This document shows positions 25,850-33,543 of a DNA stretch of 33,543 nt, piece by piece (position 1 is the first letter of the stretch; each line of letters starts with the position of its first letter). The DNA comes from Candidatus Kapaibacterium sp. (GTDB taxonomy: Bacteria > Bacteroidota > Ignavibacteria > Kapaibacteriales > UBA2268), in the NCBI GenBank assembly GCA_026390675.1, contig JAPLFM010000303.1, positions 1,490 through 35,032 of the forward strand. Direction: 5' to 3'. A program made the translations under genes and the position numbers. The notes under the pieces are model-generated. The model saw only the letters and a list, made by a program, of their open reading frames with translations. It was not told the DNA's origin and did no database searches.

Positions 25850-28669
25850 TCAATGTGCTTCAAACCAATTTAATCCTTTTCCTGTATCAACAATTACAGG
25901 CACTCTACCTAATGGCAGAGCTTTTTCCATTTGTACTTTTACCAATTTTTCTAAAAGTTCTATTTCATCTATCTTAGCTTCAAAAACTAACTCATCGTGA
26001 ACCTGAAGCATCATCAAAGATTTCAACCCAGCTTTAGTCATCTCCTTATCAATATTAATCATTGCGATTTTCATCATATCAGATGCTGTACCTTGTATTG
26101 GCATATTGATAGCTGCTCTTTCAGCTTGCTGTCTAATAGTACGATTGTTGTTTTTTAAATCAGGGAAGTATCTCCTTCTACCGCAAAGAGTTTCAGTATA
26201 ACCTTTTTCTTGAGCTTCCAAAATTGTATTATCTATATATCCTCTAATTCCAGGATATTTTTCAAAATAATTTGTTATAATGTTTTTTGCTTCAGTCCTT
26301 GATATTCCTAATCTTTGCGAAAGTCCAAATGTTCCTAATCCATACATAATGCCAAAATTTACTGTTTTTGCTACTCTTCTCATATCAGAATTTACTTGAT
26401 CTAACTGAATTCCATATAGAGTTGCTGCAGTAGCTGCATGAATATCTTGTCCTTTTTCAAAAGCAACTATTAATGATTCATCTTCACAAATATGAGCCAT
26501 AATTCTTAATTCTACTTGAGAATAATCTGCTGAAAGTATTAATGCGTCATTAGCCTGAGGAACAAATGCTTTTCTTATTTCTTTTCCAAGTTTTGTACGA
26601 ATTGGAATGTTTTGTAAATTTGGCTCAACTGAAGAAAGCCTCCCAGTGCTTGCAATAGTTTGATTATATGTTGTGTGCAACCTTCCAGTAAATGGATTAA
26701 TTAATTTAGGAAGTGCATCAACATAAGTAGATTTTAGTTTAGTAAGCGAACGATACTCAAGCATATACTCTGCTATCTTATATGAAGGAGCTAGTTCTGT
26801 TAAAACATCGACATCAGTGCTATAACCAGATTTGGTTTGCTTAATAATTGGTAATTTTAATTTTTCAAAAAGAACAAATCCCAATTGTTTTGGTGAGTCT
26901 AAATTAAACTCGTAATCTGCTTCTTCAAAAATATTCTTTTGAAGTTCATTCATACTATTTTGAATTTTGATTGCCATTTCAGACAAAGCTATTACATTAA
27001 TTGCTACACCATTGCTTTCCATTTTTGTCAATACTTCTACTATTGGAAACTCAATTTGAGTAGCAAGTTCTGTTTGACCAGTTTTGCCAAGTGAAGGACC
27101 TAACACATTCATTAATTTCAATGCAATATCAGCATCTTCGCAAGCATAATCAGATATGTCACTTGGTGCCAAATCTTTCATTGACTTCTGATCTTTTTTC
27201 TTTTCACCGATTAAAGAAGTAATACTTACTGTTTTATAATTTAACCATTTCAAACTTAAAGCATCCATATTGTGCTTATCATCAGGATTTAAAATATATG
27301 AAGCAAGCATAGAATCAAATACAATTGGACTAACTTCTACTCCAAATCTTCTTAAAATATATGTATCAAATTTACAATTTTGTCCTATTTTCCCAACAGA
27401 TTGACTAGTAAGTAATAATCTTAATTTGTTTACTACATAATCGATTGGTAAAGAAGGATAAGAAATTTCTTGTTTAACAATTTCTTTTGGCGAATCAAAT
27501 AAAGAGTTTTGTCCTTCATCTTGATTTTGAGAATTTACTTCACTAGTAGCTATATAATATGCTGAATTTTCTTTTATTGACAAAGCTATACCAACTATCA
27601 CACAAGAATTTCTATCTAGTGAAGATGTCTCCAAATCGAATGATAAAAGTTTAGTTCCACTAATTTCTTTCATCATTAATTCAAATTTCGTTTCGTTATC
27701 AACTAAATTGTAATCTCTTTTTTTGCTATTAATATTATCTACTTCTTCATTTCCAATTGCTTCAAATGCTTCTATTATATCTTTAGGAATTGGCTTGCCT
27801 GATTTTGCATGCCATTTTTGCCTGAGGGTTTTAAACCCAGCTTCGTTTAAAAAATTATCTAATTCAGTATAATTTGGAGTCTTTAATATACAATCTATAT
27901 GAGTTTCATCAAGAGGTACATCTAGTTTTAAAGTAACTAACACCTTTGATAAAAATGCCATTTCTTTGTTTTCTTCAAGTTTTGCTTTTACTGCTTTTTT
28001 ATCAATTTTATTCAAATTCTGATATAGATTTTCCAAAGTTCCAAATTCTTGAATCATAGGTATTGCAGATTTTTCACCTATACCTTTAACTCCTGGTATA
28101 TTATCAACACTATCACCAATCAAAGCCTGTACATCTATTACTTGGTCTGGTCTTACACCAAATTTTTCTTTTACTTCATCAAAATCTACTAATTCTAAAT
28201 CTGGTCCTGTTCTGGAAGGTTTTAAGATTTTAATGTAATCATCAACTAACTGATAATAGTCTTTATCTGATGTTATACAAAAAGTAAGGACTTTGTGCGA
28301 TGAAGCATGTTTGGCAATTGTTGCAATAATGTCATCTGCTTCATATCCTGGTAGCTCAATTTGTGTAATTCCTAAAAGGCTAATAAATTCTTTAATCTTA
28401 CCTAATTGTGGAATTAAATCTTCTGGAAATTCAGCTCTATTTGCTTTATACTCAACATACATATCGTGTCTGAATGTAGGATGAGGTGTATCAAATACAA
28501 CTGCAATTTTTTCAGGTTTGTTTTTTTCAAGTAACGATGTAACAATATTAGCAAATGCGAAAACAGCACCAGTCAATTCACCATTTGAATTAGTTAAATT
28601 GGACTTTGACATAGCGTGATAAGCTCTAAATACAAGCGACATTCCATCAATTAGATATAATTTTGACAT
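25850..28669 (-). CDS. polA: DNA polymerase I
   Basis: The 939-residue protein has all three domains. The 5'-3' exonuclease (about 1-290) shows LYLIDGMSLVFRAYHA, YEADDIIAT and GDSVDNIPGVKGIGEKSA. The 3'-5' proofreading domain (about 315-520) retains its acidic motifs: FDLETSSLD, IGQNCKFDTYIL and YACEDADIAL. The polymerase domain (about 545-939) has DYSQVELRIMAH, RRVAKTVNFGIMYGLG and QVHDELVFE. Proofreading therefore looks intact, unlike in Taq-type enzymes. It processes Okazaki fragments and fills repair gaps. The rho gene lies upstream on the same strand but is separated by its own terminator. Confidence 0.97.
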   Translation of the reverse strand: MSKLYLIDGMSLVFRAYHAMSKSNLTNSNGELTGAVFAFANIVTSLLEKNKPEKIAVVFDTPHPTFRHDMYVEYKANRAEFPEDLIPQLGKIKEFISLLGITQIELPGYEADDIIATIAKHASSHKVLTFCITSDKDYYQLVDDYIKILKPSRTGPDLELVDFDEVKEKFGVRPDQVIDVQALIGDSVDNIPGVKGIGEKSAIPMIQEFGTLENLYQNLNKIDKKAVKAKLEENKEMAFLSKVLVTLKLDVPLDETHIDCILKTPNYTELDNFLNEAGFKTLRQKWHAKSGKPIPKDIIEAFEAIGNEEVDNINSKKRDYNLVDNETKFELMMKEISGTKLLSFDLETSSLDRNSCVIVGIALSIKENSAYYIATSEVNSQNQDEGQNSLFDSPKEIVKQEISYPSLPIDYVVNKLRLLLTSQSVGKIGQNCKFDTYILRRFGVEVSPIVFDSMLASYILNPDDKHNMDALSLKWLNYKTVSITSLIGEKKKDQKSMKDLAPSDISDYACEDADIALKLMNVLGPSLGKTGQTELATQIEFPIVEVLTKMESNGVAINVIALSEMAIKIQNSMNELQKNIFEEADYEFNLDSPKQLGFVLFEKLKLPIIKQTKSGYSTDVDVLTELAPSYKIAEYMLEYRSLTKLKSTYVDALPKLINPFTGRLHTTYNQTIASTGRLSSVEPNLQNIPIRTKLGKEIRKAFVPQANDALILSADYSQVELRIMAHICEDESLIVAFEKGQDIHAATAATLYGIQLDQVNSDMRRVAKTVNFGIMYGLGTFGLSQRLGISRTEAKNIITNYFEKYPGIRGYIDNTILEAQEKGYTETLCGRRRYFPDLKNNNRTIRQQAERAAINMPIQGTASDMMKIAMINIDKEMTKAGLKSLMMLQVHDELVFEAKIDEIELLEKLVKVQMEKALPLGRVPVIVDTGKGLNWFEAH

Positions 28670-28784
28670 TTTATTTTTGTTTTATGTTTATTATTTTTTT
28701 CAAATTGCCAAAATAATCATTATCAAAAAAGAATTAAATTTAAAGATTTGTTAAAAAAACAAATTAGTAATATTCAAATTTGAA

Positions 28785-28822
28785 CAAAAAAAAGGCTTCT
28801 GCAAGAATAATGCAAAAGCCTT
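28785..28822 (-). terminator. Intrinsic terminator after rho
   Basis: On the minus strand AAGGCTT...AAGCCTT (7 bp, extended by an inner TGCA/TGCA after a one-base bulge) is followed by a run of seven T residues. It begins 22 bases after the rho stop. A 12-base palindrome TTCAAATTTGAA (28773-28784) abuts it. Confidence 0.75.
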
Positions 28823-28843
28823 CGTAAATTAAGATATGTTATT

Positions 28844-30310
28844 TTAACTATTCATACCAGTTAAAAATTCTTTATTATTGCGAGTACCTCTCATTCTACT
28901 TAGCAACATTTCAATCGCTTCAACTGGAGGAAGTTCATTAAGTACTTTACGTAACACCCAAATTTTATTTAGTTCTTCAGTACCAAGCAATAAGTCTTCT
29001 CTACGAGTACCAGATTTATTAACTTCAATTGCAGGGAATACTCTTCTATCAGCAATTTTTCTATCTAATACAAGTTCCATATTACCAGTACCTTTGAATT
29101 CTTCAAAGATTACCTCATCCATTCTACTACCAGTATCAACTAATGCAGTTGCAATAATAGTTAGTGATCCACCTTCTTCAACATTTCTAGCAGCTCCAAA
29201 AAATCTTTTTGGTCTGTGCAATGCATGAGCGTCCACTCCACCAGATAAAATTTTACCAGAGTGAGGAACAACTGTATTGTAAGCTCTTGCAAGTCTAGTA
29301 ATAGAGTCCAAAAGGATAACCACATCTTGTTTGGCTTCAACTAATCTTTTAGCTTTTTCAAGTACCATTTCAGCAACTTGAACGTGTCTTTCTGGTGGCT
29401 CATCAAATGTTGATGAAACTACTTCGGCTTTAACCGAGCGTTCCATATCTGTTACTTCTTCAGGTCTTTCATCAATTAAAAGTACAATCAAAATTACTTC
29501 AGGATGATTTTTTGCTATTGCATTGGCAAATTGTTGCAAAAGTATAGTTTTACCAGATTTCGGTGGAGAAACTATCAATCCTCTTTGCCCTTTACCAATT
29601 GGAGAAAGCATATCAACTACACGCATTGAAGATTCACTAGCTGTAGTCTCTAAATTTAATCTTTTATTTGCATATAATGGAGTTAGATTATCAAAAATAG
29701 TTCTATCTCTCATCACATCAGGATTAGAAAAGTTTACGCTATCTACTTTTAATAAAGCATAAAATCTTTCAGATTCTTTTGGAGGTCTAACCATTCCTCT
29801 AATAGTATCACCTGTTCTCAAAACAAATCTTTTAATTTGAGATGGTGAAACATAAATATCATCAGGTGATGGTAGGTAATTGTAACTTTGTGATCTCAAA
29901 AAACCATAACCATCTGGAAGCACTTCAAGTACACCACCACTAGCTATTAAGCCTTCGCTATTATTACTGTCTTTGTTTAATTGCTGACTTGCAGCTTGCA
30001 CTTCGACAATTTTTAATATGAGTTCTTGCTTTCTAAGATCTGCAATACCTGAAATTCCAATAGTTTTGGCTATTTCAGCTAATTCAGCAATTTTTTTAAG
30101 CTTTAAAGCTGCCAAATCTATTACATCTTGATTTGTAGCTGATGGATGAGTAGGTGGAGCTGGAGGAGCTGGAGGAGTACCCAAATTTTGTTGAGATGGT
30201 TTTCTCTGCATCATATCTCTTTTTTGATGTGGAGGTGCCATTCTTCTTGGGCGGTTATTATCACGACTATCTCTACTATCTCGAGAGTCTCTATTATCTC
30301 TATTAATCAT
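28844..30310 (-). CDS. rho: Transcription termination factor Rho
   Basis: The 488-residue protein starts with a low-complexity arginine/aspartate tail (repeated RDS or RDN units, about residues 4-22) and a proline-rich linker. The Rho N-terminal helical domain (about 65-110) and the RNA-binding cold-shock-like domain ([15 protein letters not shown], about 125-200) follow. The ATPase has the Walker [18 protein letters not shown], Walker B-region [17 protein letters not shown], the Q-loop area [21 protein letters not shown] and the R-loop [14 protein letters not shown]. Rho is the hexameric RNA helicase that ends untranslated transcripts. The Walker A has Ser where E. coli has Ala (PPKAGKT). 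The disordered basic extension is common in Bacteroidota Rho and may bind RNA. Confidence 0.96.
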   Translation of the reverse strand: MINRDNRDSRDSRDSRDNNRPRRMAPPHQKRDMMQRKPSQQNLGTPPAPPAPPTHPSATNQDVIDLAALKLKKIAELAEIAKTIGISGIADLRKQELILKIVEVQAASQQLNKDSNNSEGLIASGGVLEVLPDGYGFLRSQSYNYLPSPDDIYVSPSQIKRFVLRTGDTIRGMVRPPKESERFYALLKVDSVNFSNPDVMRDRTIFDNLTPLYANKRLNLETTASESSMRVVDMLSPIGKGQRGLIVSPPKSGKTILLQQFANAIAKNHPEVILIVLLIDERPEEVTDMERSVKAEVVSSTFDEPPERHVQVAEMVLEKAKRLVEAKQDVVILLDSITRLARAYNTVVPHSGKILSGGVDAHALHRPKRFFGAARNVEEGGSLTIIATALVDTGSRMDEVIFEEFKGTGNMELVLDRKIADRRVFPAIEVNKSGTRREDLLLGTEELNKIWVLRKVLNELPPVEAIEMLLSRMRGTRNNKEFLTGMNS

Positions 30311-30497
30311 ATATTATTAAATGATAAGTTGGTATTGCAAATGAACTGATTAAGAGCAATTCTTATTAGACACAAGAACAATTTAAAAATCGGATTTGTA
30401 TTAATTTATTCACTATTAAACAGTGTAAAAATAAATGAATTGCTATTTTTGGAGTTAAACGATTAGCAAATATATATTTTTATTTTGACAAATGCAA

Positions 30498-30533
30498 ATA
30501 AAAAAAATAGCTGCCGTGTAGTGCGCGGCAGCC
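30498..30533 (-). terminator. GC-rich intrinsic terminator after umuD-like gene
   Basis: GCTGCCG (30510-30516) and CGGCAGC (30526-30532) form a perfect 7-bp GC-rich stem. Read on the minus strand it is followed by ATTTTTTTT. It stands out in an AT-rich setting and ends the umuD-like transcript before rho. Confidence 0.8.
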
Positions 30534-30564
30534 GGGGGGTTTTGTGTTTCTTAGGGAATAAGAG

Positions 30565-31050
30565 TTACATTGTTTTTATAATTGAGCTTACTACGCCCCA
30601 TATATCAAATTTGTCTTCTATATTTATTTTTATCGGAGCAAAATCATCACTTTCGGAAACTAGATAAGTACCTTCATCAGTATATCTCAAGCGTTTTACT
30701 AATAGTTCATCATTGATTGCTGCAACTACTATTTTTCCATTTGAAGCTCTAATAGATCTATCTACTACTAGTATATCACCTGAATTTATGCCAGCTTTTA
30801 ACATAGAATTACCAGTAACTCTTATTAAAAAAGTTGTAGATGGATTATGAATTAAGTATTCATTCAAATCTAATCTACCTTCTCTACAAGTAAATTTTTC
30901 TGCTGATGTAGGAATTGCTTTGGGATTCATAAATAGTGGCAATCTAAAAACTGTACTTTTAGCTGCACCATAAATATTTTCTACCTTAGCTGAAGCCAAA
31001 AAGCTTCTATTTGAATGGTAATTCATTGTTTCATTTGCTGAACTTATCAT
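30565..31050 (-). CDS. umuD: UmuD-like S24 peptidase (LexA/UmuD family)
   Basis: The protein has 161 residues. The C-terminal peptidase domain aligns with UmuD: RLDLNEYLIHNPSTTF, Ser82 in VTGNSMLKAGINSGDILVVD (nucleophile) and Lys119 in INDELLVKRLR (general base), spaced 37 residues as in E. coli UmuD (Ser60/Lys97). There is no DNA-binding domain, so it is not LexA. UmuD is cleaved after DNA damage to UmuD', the subunit of polymerase V. Two oddities: no umuC (Y-family polymerase) lies beside it, and the position of the Cys-Gly cleavage pair reads Lys44-Ala45 before IPTSAEKF, with a two-residue insertion. The N-terminal arm is about 20 residues longer than usual. Confidence 0.82.
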   Translation of the reverse strand: MISSANETMNYHSNRSFLASAKVENIYGAAKSTVFRLPLFMNPKAIPTSAEKFTCREGRLDLNEYLIHNPSTTFLIRVTGNSMLKAGINSGDILVVDRSIRASNGKIVVAAINDELLVKRLRYTDEGTYLVSESDDFAPIKINIEDKFDIWGVVSSIIKTM

Positions 31051-31097
31051 TTAATGTTTCCCCGATAAAATTATTATTAATTCTTTAGATTAATTCT

Positions 31098-31114
31098 AAC
31101 ATTTACCGTGCCAA
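31098..31114 (-). promoter_or_regulatory. Sigma-54-like site before umuD-like gene
   Basis: On the minus strand TTGGCACGGTAAATGTT has a perfect -24 half (TTGGCACG) and exact GG-N10-G spacing, but the -12 half is weak (ATGTT). It ends 47 bases before the ATG. No LexA-type SOS box was recognised nearby. Confidence 0.3.
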
Positions 31115-31140
31115 CATTTATGAGCTTTTAGGATTATGTT

Positions 31141-31338
31141 TTTTTCTTGAAATCACAACCTAATGTCAGTTATATCCGTATTTTGGAAGGAAGAAATTTA
31201 TTTGAAGCCTTGTCTTAGACTTGTTGAAAAGTTGGTTTGTGGAGTTAACCAAAAGGTTTGTTAATCATTGCCCACTCCTATTCCTTCCACTCGTAAAGAA
31301 CCTAAATGGTCAAATACTTTGTAGCTAATACAAAAAAA
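31141..31338 (-). pseudogene. Decayed RHS/YD-repeat core fragment
   Basis: On the minus strand, about 31338 to 31261 translates to YKVFDHLGSLRVEGIGVGND and then stops. DHLGSLRV is the hallmark of the RHS/YD-repeat core (usual form DHLGNxRx). After the stop, other frames give KPFG at about 31256 and then NSTNQLFNKSKTR. Frames are broken by stops and shifts and there is no start codon, so this is a remnant. The related fragment at 33316-33399 shares the DNA blocks CCAAAAGGTTT and CCTTCCACTCGT in the same order. Intact RHS proteins are large surface or toxin-delivery proteins; the parent gene is not in the window. Confidence 0.6.
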
Positions 31339-31368
31339 TTAATTTTAGTTTTTTCATAAAGCTATAAA

Positions 31369-32400
31369 TTACCATATTAAACTAACGTTTCTACGTTTTA
31401 ATTTTAAATCTTCAAGTTGACTAATTGGTATTTTAGTACCATTAAATTGAATATTTCTTAATTTAGGAATTTTATAAAAACCTTCATCCAATTCATATAA
31501 TGGATTACCTAAAAAATATAATGATTCTAATTTTAACAATTTAAATAACTTGGGATTAATTACTTCAATTTTGTTATTACTTAAATCAAGATATTCTAAA
31601 TTAATAATTAACTCAATTTCATCTGGAATTTGATTCAATGAACAATCAATAATATTAATTTTTGTTAATTTCTTGAATTTAGCAAGACAATTAAACAAAT
31701 GATTTTTATTAGAAATTACACATTCCCATAAATCAATAAATCTTAATTTATTCAATATTGTAAGGGTTGAATCTAGTTGAAAAGAATTACAATGATCAAA
31801 ATGAATTGTTTCTAAATTCGTGCATTTATTTAATTGATTACTAATCATTGTTTCAGAAGAATTTGAAATTGTAAGTTGACGTAACTTTTTTAATTCAAGT
31901 TGAAAACTATGATCAAATATAAAATTTTTACTATTAATAGTTAAATCTTCTAAATCATAAAGTTGATTAAAATTGTCTGGTAAAGATCCATAATTTCCAA
32001 TAATTTCAAGATGTTGAGTTTTGTTAAATAAGACAATAGAATTTGGAATAACTTTTACGTTAATATTGTACAAATACAATGACATAATATTTGAACTAAA
32101 TTTATATGAATTAAAAAATGAATTTGGGTCATTAATGAATTTACAATCTATATCTAATATTATAACATCATTTAATTTCTCACATAAATTTTCAAATAAT
32201 TTATTGTCATTAACTTTAGGAATAATACGAATTCTGTATGTTTCTTTCAATTCATCAATTGATTTTATAAAAGAATGTAAATCATTCCCAATTAAAACAA
32301 CTTTATTTGTATCTAAAATATCAATTTGATTACATAATGAATATTCAAATGTTATAAATAAAAAGGAAATATTTATTAAAAATTTTAAAAAAGGTTTCAT
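31369..32400 (-). CDS. Secreted leucine-rich-repeat protein without T9SS domain
   Basis: The 343-residue protein has a signal peptide (MKPFLKFLINISFLFITFEYSLC), whose final cysteine before NQ could be a lipobox-like site though the context (EYSLC) is not ideal. A region without clear repeats (about 25-105) is followed by irregular LRRs (about 105-335), the best being LIINLEYLDLSNNKIEVINPKLFKLLKLESLYFLGNPL. It has no T9SS C-terminal domain, ending shortly after the last repeat, so it is probably periplasmic or a lipoprotein. Codons are strongly AA/AT-biased. It lies in the accessory tail between RHS remnants. No partner or ligand is evident. Confidence 0.7.
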   Translation of the reverse strand: MKPFLKFLINISFLFITFEYSLCNQIDILDTNKVVLIGNDLHSFIKSIDELKETYRIRIIPKVNDNKLFENLCEKLNDVIILDIDCKFINDPNSFFNSYKFSSNIMSLYLYNINVKVIPNSIVLFNKTQHLEIIGNYGSLPDNFNQLYDLEDLTINSKNFIFDHSFQLELKKLRQLTISNSSETMISNQLNKCTNLETIHFDHCNSFQLDSTLTILNKLRFIDLWECVISNKNHLFNCLAKFKKLTKINIIDCSLNQIPDEIELIINLEYLDLSNNKIEVINPKLFKLLKLESLYFLGNPLYELDEGFYKIPKLRNIQFNGTKIPISQLEDLKLKRRNVSLIW

Positions 32401-32675
32401 ATATTTTTGTTGATTTATTTAACTTTTGGCATATCTTAATAGCCGAAAATAAGTTTCTTACATTCCCAGCTTTGACTTATCTATTTTAATACAAAATCAA
32501 GATAGCGGAAGACAAATTGCTCTCGCAATTTTCTAAATGTTTTAAATACTGTGTAACTTTTCACCCAATCTCCTTGATTATTAACACTTCAAACAATATT
32601 TACGTTCTGATTTGCAATATAATAATATGCTTTGATTTTCGTATATTTGTAAAATAACATTATCACAGAAATAAA
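32401..32675. other. Divergent intergenic region with hairpin and -7 box
   Basis: AAATTGC (32514-32520) and GCAATTT (32525-32531) form a perfect 7-bp hairpin with loop TCTC. TATATTTG at 32642-32649 matches the Bacteroidota -7 box 26 bases before the gene at 32676, but no TTTG stands 19 bases upstream. On the minus strand a 30-codon open stretch (NNQGDWVKSYTVFKTFRK) has no start and may be another gene remnant. Confidence 0.4.
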
Positions 32676-33224
32676 ATGCAAGAAAATACTTTAACTTATG
32701 AGCAATTAATCAATCTTTTTGAAAGAACTGATAGAAAAATTGAATTATTAACTGAAGAAAATAGAAAAACTGAAAAGCAAATCAAAGAACTTGGAATTCA
32801 GATAGGTGGAGTATCAAATAAATTTGGTACTTTTACAGAAGGTTTAGTTTATCCTTCAATTGAAAAAGAGCTCTATGATACATTCAAAGTTACACATGTT
32901 TCTCAAAGAGCAAAAAACAAAACAAAACAAGTAGAAATTGATATTTTAGGTTACTCAAATGGTACTAAAAACGAAGCTTATGTAGTTGAAGTGAAAAGTC
33001 ATTTAAGAGAAGAAGCATTAGATCAAATTTTAAATATTTTAGAACATTTCAAAGAAAACTTTCCAGAACATAAAGACAAAAAAGTATATGGAATGATAGC
33101 GTCAATTGATACAAACGATGATGTTTTAGCAAAAATCGAAAAAGCTGGAATTTATTATGCAAATGTTGCAAATAATATATTTGAACTCAAAACATCAAAA
33201 AATTTCAAACCAAAAGTATATTAA
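32676..33224 (+). CDS. Coiled-coil PD-(D/E)XK nuclease-like protein (DUF3782 type)
   Basis: The protein has 182 residues. An N-terminal coiled coil (about 8-45, rich in Glu and Lys: LTEENRKTEKQIKELG) precedes a nuclease-like fold. Candidate catalytic residues are Glu55 in FTEG, Asp89 in QVEIDILGY and Glu105-Val-Lys107 in AYVVEVKSHL, which fits the E...D...ExK order of PD-(D/E)XK enzymes. Similar small proteins (DUF3782/DUF1626 type) occur in many copies in cyanobacteria and Chlorobi; their function is uncertain and they may be orphan nuclease relatives in mobile or defence contexts. It stands alone, divergent from the LRR gene, and is followed by a hairpin repeat. Confidence 0.7.
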   Translation: MQENTLTYEQLINLFERTDRKIELLTEENRKTEKQIKELGIQIGGVSNKFGTFTEGLVYPSIEKELYDTFKVTHVSQRAKNKTKQVEIDILGYSNGTKNEAYVVEVKSHLREEALDQILNILEHFKENFPEHKDKKVYGMIASIDTNDDVLAKIEKAGIYYANVANNIFELKTSKNFKPKVY

Positions 33225-33233
33225 ATTTGCCTT

Positions 33234-33315
33234 AAATTCCCCTTTCCAACAGACTTTAGGCTGTCATAGAGGGGTGGATTTCTTAACTTTAGTTATGAAA
33301 GACGGGGTGTTTGAC
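33234..33315. repeat. Double-hairpin interspersed-repeat-like element
   Basis: The outer hairpin pairs CCCCT (33239-33243) with AGGGG (33270-33274), with an inner ACAG/CTGT. The second hairpin is TTTCTTAACT-TT-AGTTATGAAA (33279-33300) with one T-T mismatch. They are joined by GGGGTGGA and followed by GACGGGGTGTTTGAC. The layout GGGGTGG-hairpin-GACGGGGTG resembles short hairpin repeats I recall from Bacteroidota intergenic regions. It is more G-rich than the surroundings. Confidence 0.45.
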
Positions 33316-33399
33316 TTCTAGCCCTCCAAAAGGTTTATAGTCGTAATATGAATGCATATCATTATTAAATCGATACCTTCCACTCGTTTAGTACCTAAG
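33316..33399 (-). pseudogene. Second decayed RHS/YD-repeat core fragment
   Basis: On the minus strand one frame reads NLGTKRVEGID from about 33402, and the next frame reads SGRYRFNNDMHSYYDYKPFGGLEV. Together these are the DHLGNxRx and YDYxPFG blocks of an RHS/YD-repeat core, separated by a frameshift. There is no start codon. The DNA blocks CCAAAAGGTTT (33326-33336) and CCTTCCACTCGT (33376-33387) recur at 31249 and 31283. Confidence 0.6.
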
Positions 33400-33430
33400 T
33401 TTTATTTTATTTTCTTTTTCCTTCTTAAGG

Positions 33431-33477
33431 TGGGTTCTAAAAATTGATTTTTAAAATTTCTTGCAAAACAGAACCCA
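33431..33477. repeat. 8-bp inverted repeat near window edge
   Basis: TGGGTTCT (33431-33438) and AGAACCCA (33470-33477) are perfect complements separated by 31 AT-rich bases. It could be a hairpin or the footprint of an insertion. From 33400 to the window end no gene is seen. Confidence 0.35.
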
Positions 33478-33543
33478 ATAGTTTTGCTCAATTAATTTTT
33501 ATATTAATTCAAATATAATGTTTTATATTGATTAAAACAAATA

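Noticed and set aside
25836-25856. ACATTGA/TCAATGT hairpin at the polA stop as a polA terminator
   Set aside because: No T-run follows on the minus strand, so termination is not supported.
28878-29228. Plus-strand 116-residue frame opposite rho
   Set aside because: It is antisense to conserved Rho ATPase motifs and has no recognisable domain or ribosome binding site.
30243-30310. Repeated RDS/RDN-encoding DNA at the rho start as a CRISPR or regulatory repeat
   Set aside because: It is an in-frame coding repeat giving the basic N-terminal tail of Rho, with no spacers.
32021-32329. Plus-strand 102-residue frame opposite the second LRR gene
   Set aside because: The sense frame has a signal peptide and LRR motifs; the antisense frame shows nothing coherent.

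Overview
The window is AT-rich DNA (roughly 30 % GC by eye) from a bacterium of the Bacteroidota-Chlorobiota superphylum. Three secreted proteins end in type IX secretion (T9SS) C-terminal sorting domains. Most start codons follow A-rich leaders without a Shine-Dalgarno sequence, and TAnnTTTG-type -7 boxes occur. Two flagellin genes together with T9SS cargo point to the flagellated side lineages (Ignavibacteria or Kapabacteria type) rather than classical gliding Bacteroidia. This placement is inference; no rRNA is present.

Layout. 1-707 (minus): a truncated membrane protein overlapped by an exosortase-family gene. 837-5284 (plus): two T9SS cargo genes, a plant-type LRR protein and a GH20-like glycosidase with a carbohydrate-binding module inside its barrel. 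5305-7959 (minus): biotin carboxylase, biotin carrier protein and a DUF1643 gene. 8123-8761 (minus): an NADP-dependent oxidoreductase. 8932-11052 (plus): an APC amino-acid permease and a YciO-type protein. 11119-13935 (minus): a subtilisin-like T9SS protease. 14108-19036 (plus): an apparent operon of a membrane protein, two signal peptidases I, hemW, a PilM/DUF3822-like gene and rsmD. 19033-23149 (minus): asd followed by a large two-component-type sensor kinase. 23771-25708 (plus): two tandem flagellins behind a regulated-looking leader. 25850-31050 (minus): polA, rho and an orphan umuD-like gene. 31100-33543: a looser accessory tail with a second LRR protein, a PD-(D/E)XK-type protein, two decayed RHS/YD-repeat fragments and a hairpin repeat.

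Envelope and secretion genes dominate the accessory content: T9SS cargo with Sec signal peptides, two signal peptidases to remove those peptides, and an exosortase. The rest is core metabolism and information processing (acyl-CoA carboxylase subunits, aspartate pathway, heme chaperone, rRNA methylation, DNA polymerase I, Rho).

The signals most worth a second look are regulatory. (1) A hairpin presenting GGA in its loop over a strong Shine-Dalgarno sequence just before the first flagellin start, as in CsrA target sites. (2) Three sites with exact sigma-54 (-24/-12) spacing, upstream of the exosortase, flagellin and umuD genes. (3) A perfect 15-bp inverted repeat followed by a T-run inside the 5' coding region of the second signal peptidase, with the form of an intrinsic terminator. 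(4) Two adjacent perfect palindromes upstream of asd. No complete undescribed multi-gene system could be shown. No tRNA, rRNA, CRISPR array or intact insertion sequence was seen.
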